Positions 58,163-64,000 of a DNA stretch of 64,000 bases are shown in pieces. Location: assembly GCF_001468125.1 (NCBI RefSeq), contig NZ_LNYT01000020.1, positions 288,873-352,872 on the forward strand. Direction: 5' to 3'. The notes under the pieces are model-generated. The model worked only from the letters and a program-made list of their open reading frames with translations, had not been told where the DNA came from and did no database searches. The DNA comes from Legionella rubrilucens. GTDB taxonomy: Bacteria > Pseudomonadota > Gammaproteobacteria > Legionellales > Legionellaceae. Made by a program: the position numbers and the translations under genes. Position 1 is the stretch's first letter, and the number at the start of each line of letters is the position of its first letter.

Positions 58163-59449
58163 TTATGCAGGTAACTGAGAGTATTTTTGTCTATTATTAG
58201 AATGCTTCACATACATAGTAATAAAAGCACTAGCCACCAAAGTAAATACTAATATAGAAGGCGATGATGCAATACCTGTTTTTTTAACCAGTATTAAAGA
58301 AACTAACGGAGCAAGTCCAGCTGATAAACTTGCAGCAGTTGAATATAAAATTGATAAAACAGTGCATCGTAACTTAATCGGAAACATTTCAGCTAACATC
58401 ACCGGTACTGTTGCATAATAAGCTCCAGCAGGAATTGCAATTAATGCTTGTCCTAATAAGAGCTCATAAATATCATGGTGCGATAAAACATAAAAAAATG
58501 GCTGGGAAAGAATCAATAAACCAACACTAGCAAAGATCACAATTTTTTCTCGATTGATTTTATCAGATAGTTTTCCAACTAAAGGAAATACAGCTAATAA
58601 AACAATTAATGAAAGTATATTTGATAGGATAATTTCATGATCCTGAAAATGACTATATAAATGGGCTTGCATAGGACCATAAATGTAAATCTGGAAAGTC
58701 GTTGTTACTCCTAGGCAACTTAAAACAAATACATAAAGAGATTGAATTTTATTGTCCTTGATGTAGTTGACTGATTCTGAAAGTAGACTCTTAAATTTAG
58801 GTTTTGGCCTGTCTGCATAGTACATGATGTACTCCATACTCTCAGGAATACACAACCGGATATACAAGCCAATGGAAGAACCTAGTAGTGCAAGGACAAA
58901 AGGTACACGCCAGACTAGCCAATCGTGTTCAGGATAGTGATTGGTAAAATAAGTAACTAATAATGCTACCAATGATGCTACGAGCATTCCTGACATGGCA
59001 CCAAACGAAGCCCAGCTGCCCGAGTAGCCTTTTTTGGAGGCTTCTGCATTTTCAACCAGATAAGCTGAAGAATTTAGATATTCTGCACCACAGGAGAAGC
59101 TCTGAATAACTCTTAACACTAATAAGGTTATAACAGAAAAAGTACCTATGGTGCTGTGTGGGGGGATAAACCCGATAAGGGTTGTTGACACGCCCATCGT
59201 TAAGATGGACGCTGCAAGGATAATTTTTCTGCCATAGATATCGGATAATAAGCCCATTATCATAGCCCCAATAGGTCTGGCTAGATATCCAGCAAAGAAA
59301 GTAAGAAATACTAGAAATAAACCCTTTGAAGCATCACCAATTAGGTATTTGGCAATGTAGACTGAGAGTAGGCCGCAAATGGCCATATCAAAAGATTCTA
59401 TTAAATTGCCTAGTGTGCCTGCCAGTATGATTCGGGTTTGATGCTTCAT
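58163..59449 (-). CDS. MFS transporter, metabolite:H+ symporter (MHS) type
   Basis: A 428-residue protein with about 12 membrane helices. The motif GYLARPIGAMIMGLLSDIYGRK between helices 2 and 3 and VIQSFSCGAEYLNSSAYLVENA match the ProP/MHS branch of the major facilitator superfamily, importers of osmolytes and carboxylates or amino acids in proton symport. In Legionella related proteins include phagosomal transporters. It is the last gene of the XRE/sensor/deformylase operon, four bases after def. The substrate is unknown; export of formyl peptides or drugs is an alternative. Confidence 0.85.
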   Translation of the reverse strand: MKHQTRIILAGTLGNLIESFDMAICGLLSVYIAKYLIGDASKGLFLVFLTFFAGYLARPIGAMIMGLLSDIYGRKIILAASILTMGVSTTLIGFIPPHSTIGTFSVITLLVLRVIQSFSCGAEYLNSSAYLVENAEASKKGYSGSWASFGAMSGMLVASLVALLVTYFTNHYPEHDWLVWRVPFVLALLGSSIGLYIRLCIPESMEYIMYYADRPKPKFKSLLSESVNYIKDNKIQSLYVFVLSCLGVTTTFQIYIYGPMQAHLYSHFQDHEIILSNILSLIVLLAVFPLVGKLSDKINREKIVIFASVGLLILSQPFFYVLSHHDIYELLLGQALIAIPAGAYYATVPVMLAEMFPIKLRCTVLSILYSTAASLSAGLAPLVSLILVKKTGIASSPSILVFTLVASAFITMYVKHSNNRQKYSQLPA

Positions 59450-59453
59450 AGGA

Positions 59454-59972
59454 TTATCCTTTACTTTGCATTGCCGATAGAGTGGTTAGTGAGTCCTGAT
59501 CTTCTACTCGGTCTAAAAATAAAAATCCATTCAGGTGATCAATTTCATGCTGAAGAATACGGGCTTCCAAGCCGGAAGCTTTTTTGGTAATTCTATTTCC
59601 ATCTATGTCAAAGCCTGAATATTCAATTTCCATGGCTCTTGGAACCTCTCCCATTAATTCACCGCAATTAAGGCATCCCTCGTAGCCAGTTTGAATTTCT
59701 TGGGACAGGATTTTTAATGCAGGATTAATTAATGCAGTATCGGGGATCGGGTATTCTGGTTTTCTCCGTTTGGTATAATTAGTACCAAATACAATAACTC
59801 GTTTGCTGATGCCAATTTGGGGAGCAGCTACCCCTACGGCACCTTTGTCAGCCATAATGCCGAACATAGTCTTAATCAGCTCTTTTAACCAACTGCTACC
59901 AAATTCTGATTCTTTAATTGGCTCAGCGGTTTGTCTTAAAATAGGATCGTTTTTATCCAGGAGTGTGTTCAT
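59454..59972 (-). CDS. def: Peptide deformylase (accessory copy)
   Basis: A 172-residue metalloenzyme removing the formyl group from nascent proteins. Motif 1 GVAAPQIG, motif 2 EGCLNCGE (EGCLS in most), and motif 3 QHEIDHLNG with the metal-binding His-Glu-x-x-His are all present, so it should be active. The EGCLN change and insertion GEL in motif 2 are unusual. It overlaps the end of the sensor-like gene by 20 bases. Extra deformylase copies are known to confer tolerance to deformylase inhibitors such as actinonin; being co-expressed with a transporter makes that an attractive inference. Confidence 0.9.
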   Translation of the reverse strand: MNTLLDKNDPILRQTAEPIKESEFGSSWLKELIKTMFGIMADKGAVGVAAPQIGISKRVIVFGTNYTKRRKPEYPIPDTALINPALKILSQEIQTGYEGCLNCGELMGEVPRAMEIEYSGFDIDGNRITKKASGLEARILQHEIDHLNGFLFLDRVEDQDSLTTLSAMQSKG

Positions 59973-60567
59973 AGTTCACCTGATTGTTGATGATTAATGT
60001 GAGTTTGGGCTTAGTCTTCATGCAGGACTGTTTGTCTGGTAAAGTTAAATACTCTTGAATTTGCCTTAACGCAAACTTGCCCATGGCTAACAGTTTTTCG
60101 CAATGAATGGAGCTTTTGTTTTGGATATAGGGATTTATTCGTTTTAATCCAAATGAAAAGATTGCTCTATGAGAATCATATTCAGTGGGGATGGAAATAC
60201 CTGTGATGAGTCCAGGTTCTATCTGTTTGTATTTTGTAATTGCTTCTATACAGCCTATATGAGGAAGTTCGCTCCATAATTTCGGTTGATCCTGGCTGAT
60301 GAACTCTGGTTGATAGCAACCATCAAATAGCCAGAGACTTTTCTCAATTAAATTTTGCTCTATAGCTGGGTTGGAGGACATGAAAAAGATCTGTCCTGCT
60401 TGATTGATGAGGGCAATGGAAGCATAGTCTGTTTCTACTTGCCCGAGTACGTCAGAGAACACTTTTCGCATGGTGATATAATGTTCAAAGAGAAAATCTT
60501 TTGCTTTAGGGTGAAGCCTTACTTCAACAGCTGTTACATCCATATCTACAAACTTCTTAAACGGCAT
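59953..60567 (-). CDS. Sensor-like protein, LuxR ligand-domain- or GAF-like
   Basis: A 204-residue soluble protein. I start at ATGCCGTTTAAG (60567), which overlaps the end of the XRE gene; the longer frame to 60624 lies within it. The single alpha/beta domain (residues about 25-185) shows FSDVLGQVETDYASIALINQAGQIF and GLITGISIPTEYDSHRAIFSFGLKR. This last part resembles the GvsiPv...g....lsf pattern of LuxR-type autoinducer-binding domains, but no helix-turn-helix follows. It may sense a small ligand and act through the XRE protein (inference). Confidence 0.6.
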   Translation of the reverse strand: MPFKKFVDMDVTAVEVRLHPKAKDFLFEHYITMRKVFSDVLGQVETDYASIALINQAGQIFFMSSNPAIEQNLIEKSLWLFDGCYQPEFISQDQPKLWSELPHIGCIEAITKYKQIEPGLITGISIPTEYDSHRAIFSFGLKRINPYIQNKSSIHCEKLLAMGKFALRQIQEYLTLPDKQSCMKTKPKLTLIINNQVNYEHTPG

Positions 60568-61048
60568 GACTGTGCTTTTTTCTTTGTTCTTCGTAGGAAG
60601 AAATGGAACCAATGGCCAAGTCAATGATTTTTAGTAAATTATTTTCCGATGTGTCAATTGCACGTACTTCTTTGATTAATCCTAACACAAAATCGGCGTA
60701 ATCGTCATTACTTCCATGAGAAACAGGGTATAAATGATGGCTTTGCTTCAAGATGTAATGAAGTAGTGTTTCATCGACTTCATTTTTCTTAGGAGCTGCA
60801 TGTCCTTCCTCACCAAATAATAGCCAGCCTGGGTTTACATGAAGATGATGAGCTAATTGTTTAACTTTCTCATAATCAGGTAGAGCATCACCTCTTATAT
60901 AGCGACGGCAGATTTGTTCTGATGCACCTGTAAATTCTGCTAGGGCTTTAATACAGATCCCATTAGGTGAACGAGATGCAGTATGTCCTTTATCTTTGAG
61001 GGTATGGATCAAGCGATTTGCAAACGATTGATAGGGTCCCTTACTCAT
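60557..61048 (-). CDS. XRE-family regulator with C-terminal extension
   Basis: A 163-residue protein with a helix-turn-helix (GICIKALAEFTGASEQICRRYIRG) followed by LPDYEKVKQLAHHLHVNPGWLLFGEE, a typical phage-repressor-like DNA-binding domain. A helical C-terminal part follows (about residues 90-160) that lacks the Ser-Lys protease residues of LexA/CI proteins. It is the first gene of the four-gene operon leading to the sensor-like protein, deformylase and MHS transporter, and is divergent from the small regulator at 61258. Confidence 0.82.
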   Translation of the reverse strand: MSKGPYQSFANRLIHTLKDKGHTASRSPNGICIKALAEFTGASEQICRRYIRGDALPDYEKVKQLAHHLHVNPGWLLFGEEGHAAPKKNEVDETLLHYILKQSHHLYPVSHGSNDDYADFVLGLIKEVRAIDTSENNLLKIIDLAIGSISSYEEQRKKHSHAV

Positions 61049-61086
61049 AAAATTATCCTTTTAATCGAACGTCGTAAAAAAATTAT

Positions 61087-61190
61087 CATATAAAACGGTA
61101 TCATTCAATATCATATCGTATCTTAATTTAAATTTCTTAAAAATACATATTGATAATTATTTTAATATCGTTTTAATATTAGTTTCGATA
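61087..61190. promoter_or_regulatory. Repeated TAYCGTTTTA-like operator sites
   Basis: The 209-base gap between the divergent XRE gene and the 61258 gene carries related decamers: TAAAACGGTA (61091-61100, minus-sense TACCGTTTTA), TATCGTTTTA (61166-61175) and AGTTTCGATA (61181-61190). They are spaced around probable promoters, as expected for repressor binding sites. Confidence 0.4.
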
Positions 61191-61257
61191 AATGATACTT
61201 AATGTTCATTTTGCGCGATTTGGACTTTATTACACATGTTTTACAGGAGTATATCGC

Positions 61258-61503
61258 ATGTTTTACGATCAAAAGATCACCATCTATAAGGGTATTATTC
61301 AGTATCTACTGGATTCAACCAATTATTCTCTACAACGAATCGCTAATTTATCAAACTCCCCAATTGCTCATTTGCAGTTAATCTACCAGCACAATCGTTT
61401 ACCTAAAGAAAGTAAGGTTGAATTGAATTTGCTGAAGCTGTTTATCACAGTCATTGATATGGAACACAAGGGTGAATGGAAGGCTCGTTTACAACTTAAA
61501 TAA
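61258..61503 (+). CDS. Small regulator-like protein
   Basis: An 81-residue protein, starting at 61258 behind AGGAG (the frame could open at 61192 but without a ribosome-binding site). The pattern YSLQRIANLSNSPIAHLQLIYQHNRLP resembles a helix-turn-helix (first helix, turn, recognition helix), with a helical tail. Its divergence from the XRE gene and position before the AlpA-like gene suggest a role in controlling excision. No named family is recognised. Confidence 0.6.
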   Translation: MFYDQKITIYKGIIQYLLDSTNYSLQRIANLSNSPIAHLQLIYQHNRLPKESKVELNLLKLFITVIDMEHKGEWKARLQLK

Positions 61504-61523
61504 CAGAGGGATTTGGAGAATCA

Positions 61524-61724
61524 ATGATGCAACCAGTTAATGATCTATTTACACAACAGATTCTGTTTATCAATGACGTAGAAGTCATTATCGGAAAGGA
61601 CCGATTGACTTTACGCCGTTGGTGGAGTGAAGGGAAATTTCCCAAGCCAGTAAAATTACATGGCAGAACTTTAGCCTGGCATAAAGACGTGATTGATAAC
61701 TGGATTAATCAATATGTCAGATAA
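61524..61724 (+). CDS. AlpA-like excisionase/regulator
   Basis: A 66-residue winged-helix protein with the motif INDVEVIIGKDRLTLRRWWSEGKFPKPVKL, the AlpA/HTH_17 (MerR-like) pattern, followed by LAWHKDVIDNWINQY. AlpA-like proteins act as recombination directionality factors or activators for P4-type integrases, one of which lies about 750 bases away. It follows the 61258 gene by 20 bases on the same strand. It likely promotes excision of this element. Confidence 0.86.
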   Translation: MMQPVNDLFTQQILFINDVEVIIGKDRLTLRRWWSEGKFPKPVKLHGRTLAWHKDVIDNWINQYVR

Positions 61725-61786
61725 ATCCATTTTCATTGCCTGAAGTGGTCAATGACTGCTTTAGACAATGATTAATTTCTAAAGGT

Positions 61787-62083
61787 TTATAAGTAATACT
61801 TATCATCCCCTTTTTCTAAAATGACTTTAAAACCGCAAGTGTGAGAGATGTTGAGGAAGTTACTAAGCTTTACATCTTCTTGCTCACCGGAGCGAATTTT
61901 TTGAATTACAGTTGGAGAAAGCCCTGCTTTTTCGGCCAGTTTTCTCACGGTCATTTTGCCATTCTTCATGAGTGCTTTGATGATTTCAGATAATAGAAAC
62001 TCATCATATTCTTTTTCAAATTGTTCACGAAAAAGAGGGTCCTGCATTTCTCGTTCAAAAGTAGATAAATGTTTCTTAGTCAT
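61787..62083 (-). CDS. Antitoxin, HigA/XRE-like
   Basis: A 98-residue protein whose helix-turn-helix (GKMTVRKLAEKAGLSPTVIQKIRSGEQE) fits HigA-type antitoxins, followed by DVKLSNFLNISHTCGFKVIL. I start at MTKKHLST (62083), behind AGGTGA and overlapping the toxin stop by eight bases. It binds and neutralises the upstream-encoded RelE/HigB-like protein and probably represses the pair. Confidence 0.85.
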   Translation of the reverse strand: MTKKHLSTFEREMQDPLFREQFEKEYDEFLLSEIIKALMKNGKMTVRKLAEKAGLSPTVIQKIRSGEQEDVKLSNFLNISHTCGFKVILEKGDDKYYL

Positions 62084-62465
62084 AATAATCACCTGTTTTT
62101 ACTCTACTGGTATATTGATCCATAACCTTTAAGGCTTTTTCCTTTTCGGTTAAAGGTAACTTATCCTGCTTCTTCCTAAAGGCATTAGTTAAAATTATTT
62201 TTCTGTCTTCAAAAAAGAAACATAAAAATCTATCTGGCTTAGGTTTGAAGGCATAAATTTTGTCTCCTTCATGTCTAAACTTGGTTTTATCGTGAATGAT
62301 ACCGGCATCGCCCATTCTCTTTAATAGCTTCAACAACTGAATGCGTTCGTCTTTATTCAAAGAATAATAATATTCTTGAGATTGGCTATGCTTCTTTTCG
62401 TCAAAGTACCATTCAATCGTAAACTTTTCGCCTTGATAGGCAATATATTCAATATCTCTATTCAT
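62076..62465 (-). CDS. Toxin, RelE/HigB-like
   Basis: A 129-residue protein starting MNRDIEYIAYQGEKF (62465); an ATG at 62498 is also possible, but it overlaps the integrase end. The fold pattern (LLKLLKRMGDAGIIHDKTKFRHEGDKIYAFKPKPDRFLCFFFEDRKIILTNAFRKKQDKLP, read in segments) fits Gp49/HigB-like mRNA interferases with a Lys/Arg-rich beta-sheet and the terminal helix. The toxin-first order fits the higBA group. It probably aids retention of the element. Confidence 0.82.
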   Translation of the reverse strand: MNRDIEYIAYQGEKFTIEWYFDEKKHSQSQEYYYSLNKDERIQLLKLLKRMGDAGIIHDKTKFRHEGDKIYAFKPKPDRFLCFFFEDRKIILTNAFRKKQDKLPLTEKEKALKVMDQYTSRVKTGDYYD

Positions 62466-62478
62466 TATAATTGTACCA

Positions 62479-63678
62479 CTATAGTTGCACAAATTCAAAT
62501 TTGTTTATTGTTAGTTCTTCTATCAGGCTACTCCATTTATCTAAAGCCTCTTTGCGCTGGTACAGCATTTCGTCTTTGTTATAAGTCGCCATGATCTTAG
62601 GCATTTTATGTCCAAGACATTTTTCTATAACTACTGGGTCGATTCGCAATGTTTCTCCAAGCTGAGTGGCAAAAGTGCGTCTGAGATCATGGGCAGTCCA
62701 TTGTGGGATACCTACTCGTTTTTGTATGCGTTGAATAGCTTTAGATATCGATTTATCGCCTAGTGGGGAATCATCATCGACCCCAGCTAAAACAAAATTA
62801 GATAAGCTGATTTCTTTTATTTCCAACAGAAGTTTTTTAGTAAGCTCGCTCAGATGAATCTTCATGCTAAGTCCGATTTTATTATTCTCGGGAGGAATAA
62901 TCCAAAGAGATTTCTCGAAATTAAATTCAGACCATTTTGCTAGTCTTAGTTCACCAGTCCTTGCACCAGTTAATAATATGATTTTAATGGCGTTTTTAAT
63001 CTGAATTGACATCGAGTGATTATCACTATCCAAAAATAGCCATATTTTTTTTATTTCATCAAGATCGAGATTGCGATCACGAGGTTTTTCTACTCCACCT
63101 ATGTCTCTTGCTCGAATATTTATGGCTGGATTAATTGTAATTTCTCCTCGACTTACCGCGTAATTAAATACTTGTTTCAAGGTACTAAGCACTTTATTGG
63201 CGTGAACAGGGGAGCCTCTTTGAACTATATTATCCAAGGCCTTTGCTATGTCTCGAGGCTGTATTTTTTCAATTTCTAATGTTCCTAATAGAGGGATAAT
63301 GTCAGCATCAATTTGTTGTTTAATCTGTTGAGGTTGCTTACGGTGTTTAACAATATAATTGTTGTACCAATCAGAAATTAACGTTTTCACATTATTATTT
63401 TTTTGGAGCAATTTTTTTTGGATAATGTCTTCTGGGTCTTGGTCAGACTGCCTTATCTCCCATAAATCATTAAAGGCTTTTCTAGCTTCAGCAACACCCA
63501 TTACTGGGAAATTACCAATAGTGAGCCATTTCTCTTTACCGCCAAATTTATAACGGTAGAACCAGGTTTTCGTACCTTTAGGAGAAACCCTTAAACAAAA
63601 GCCATTACCCTCAGTAATATGGTAACGATTTTTTTCGGCACTTAAATTTGCAATTTTGTTATGAGTAAACTTTTCCAT
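62479..63678 (-). CDS. int: P4-type tyrosine integrase of the ICE
   Basis: A 399-residue site-specific recombinase. The N-terminal DUF4102-like arm-binding domain (GFCLRVSPKGTKTWFYRYKFGGKEKWLTIGNFP, given here in parts as GFCLRVSPKG and WLTIGNFP) is followed by the core-binding domain and the catalytic set: Arg in TGARTGELRL, HDLRR, LGHKM and the Tyr of MATYNKDE. It is next to the tRNA-Pro fragment at 63855, as expected for an integrase using a tRNA gene end. Start ATG at 63678 has a weak AAGAG ribosome-binding site. Confidence 0.94.
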   Translation of the reverse strand: MEKFTHNKIANLSAEKNRYHITEGNGFCLRVSPKGTKTWFYRYKFGGKEKWLTIGNFPVMGVAEARKAFNDLWEIRQSDQDPEDIIQKKLLQKNNNVKTLISDWYNNYIVKHRKQPQQIKQQIDADIIPLLGTLEIEKIQPRDIAKALDNIVQRGSPVHANKVLSTLKQVFNYAVSRGEITINPAINIRARDIGGVEKPRDRNLDLDEIKKIWLFLDSDNHSMSIQIKNAIKIILLTGARTGELRLAKWSEFNFEKSLWIIPPENNKIGLSMKIHLSELTKKLLLEIKEISLSNFVLAGVDDDSPLGDKSISKAIQRIQKRVGIPQWTAHDLRRTFATQLGETLRIDPVVIEKCLGHKMPKIMATYNKDEMLYQRKEALDKWSSLIEELTINKFEFVQL

Positions 63679-63854
63679 AATTATGCTCTTATTAGGATAT
63701 CAGAAATTGGCTACACTTCTGGCTACACTTTTTTGTTTGCTTGTATGAAATCAATTTATATCATTTGAAATATTGAAATGCAAATAATCCTTTATTTAAA
63801 AGGATGTTATGGTTATAATTGAATTTGTTTGAAATTAAATGAAATTGGTTGTCA
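63679..63854. other. Integrase upstream / attachment-arm region
   Basis: About 175 bases between integrase and tRNA fragment, with repeated short elements (GAAATT, TTTGAAAT) at 63765-63850 that could be arm-type integrase or excisionase sites. No gene is seen. Confidence 0.4.
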
Positions 63855-63904
63855 CTAGCATGGGGTGCTAGTGGTCGTAGGTTCAAATCCTACCGTCCCG
63901 ACCA
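63855..63904 (+). other. 3' half of tRNA-Pro(GGG): attachment-site remnant at the right end
   Basis: This 50-base piece reads as an anticodon stem-loop CTAGC-ATGGGGT-GCTAG (anticodon GGG, proline), variable loop TGGTC, T-arm with GTAGG-TTCAAAT-CCTAC, acceptor CGTCCCG and ACCA. The upstream 25 bases do not contain a D-arm or the 5' acceptor (expected CGGGACG), so the tRNA is not intact. This is the displaced 3' end left when an element integrates into a tRNA-Pro gene. The restored tRNA should lie at the other end, beyond the left edge. Confidence 0.85.
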
Positions 63905-64000
63905 TCAATTTCTATTGGGTCTTTCCCAATTACGGGGGCACTCAATCAACAGCATAGTACTCTAACTCTGGTTCTATAATTTTCAAAGTTTTTAAAGCCA

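Overview
The window looks like part of a Legionella-type gammaproteobacterial genome. The evidence is the AT-rich coding style, a lvrA-lvrB-csrA-like regulatory cluster in front of a genomic-island type IV secretion operon, and a HelCBA-like metal pump. Nearly all of it appears to belong to one large integrative and conjugative element (ICE). Its right end is visible: a P4-type tyrosine integrase (62479-63678) next to a detached 3' half of a tRNA-Pro(GGG) gene (63855-63904). The left end, the intact tRNA-Pro, a relaxase and an oriT were not found and probably lie left of position 1. A second, edge-truncated integrase-like gene is at 1-471.

Left cargo (about 1.2-9 kb): a small exported protein, a cold-shock protein, an acetoacetyl-CoA reductase (phaB) and, convergent to it, a polyhydroxybutyrate/fermentation operon (phaC, a fused enoyl-CoA hydratase/phosphate acyltransferase, ackA, fabI). 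A lipoprotein gene and a decayed group II intron (about 9005-9591) follow. The stretch 472-1254 holds no convincing gene but several strong hairpins.

Metal cargo (about 9.8-35.6 kb): a Zn/Cd/Co block (RND pump czcCBA/helCBA, DUF302 protein, CadA-type ATPase) behind a promoter with the 19-bp spacer typical of MerR-family control, although no merR-type gene is in the window. Then comes a long, tightly packed operon read from about 34.0 kb down to 19.5 kb: a Ca-ATPase-like pump, CusC/CusB/CusA-like Cu/Ag efflux, a beta-CASP RNase-like protein, an AMP-phosphorylase-like protein, a PRPP-synthase-like protein, a tiny lipoprotein and CopA. Very small Gly/His-rich lipoproteins recur beside these pumps: three intact and one broken. 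Most are too short for routine ORF calling.

Conjugation block (about 35.7-53.5 kb, minus strand): lvrA, lvrB, csrT-like gene, pilL-like gene, then the full mating-pair set of the ICEHin1056/PFGI-1 (GI-T4SS, MPF-G) type, including a VirB4/TraC ATPase, TraG-N protein and TraD coupling protein. Many genes overlap by 4-20 bases. One small plus-strand ORF sits antisense inside this operon.

Right cargo and maintenance (53.7-63.9 kb): an XRE regulator opposite lvrA; a 1325-residue NACHT-type NTPase with a C-terminal PD-(D/E)XK nuclease-like domain, the best candidate for a little-described defence protein; a coupled operon of XRE regulator, sensor-like protein, peptide deformylase and MHS-family transporter; an AlpA-like excisionase; a HigB/HigA-like toxin-antitoxin pair; and the integrase. 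Family assignments rest on reading motifs by eye; no database search was possible.
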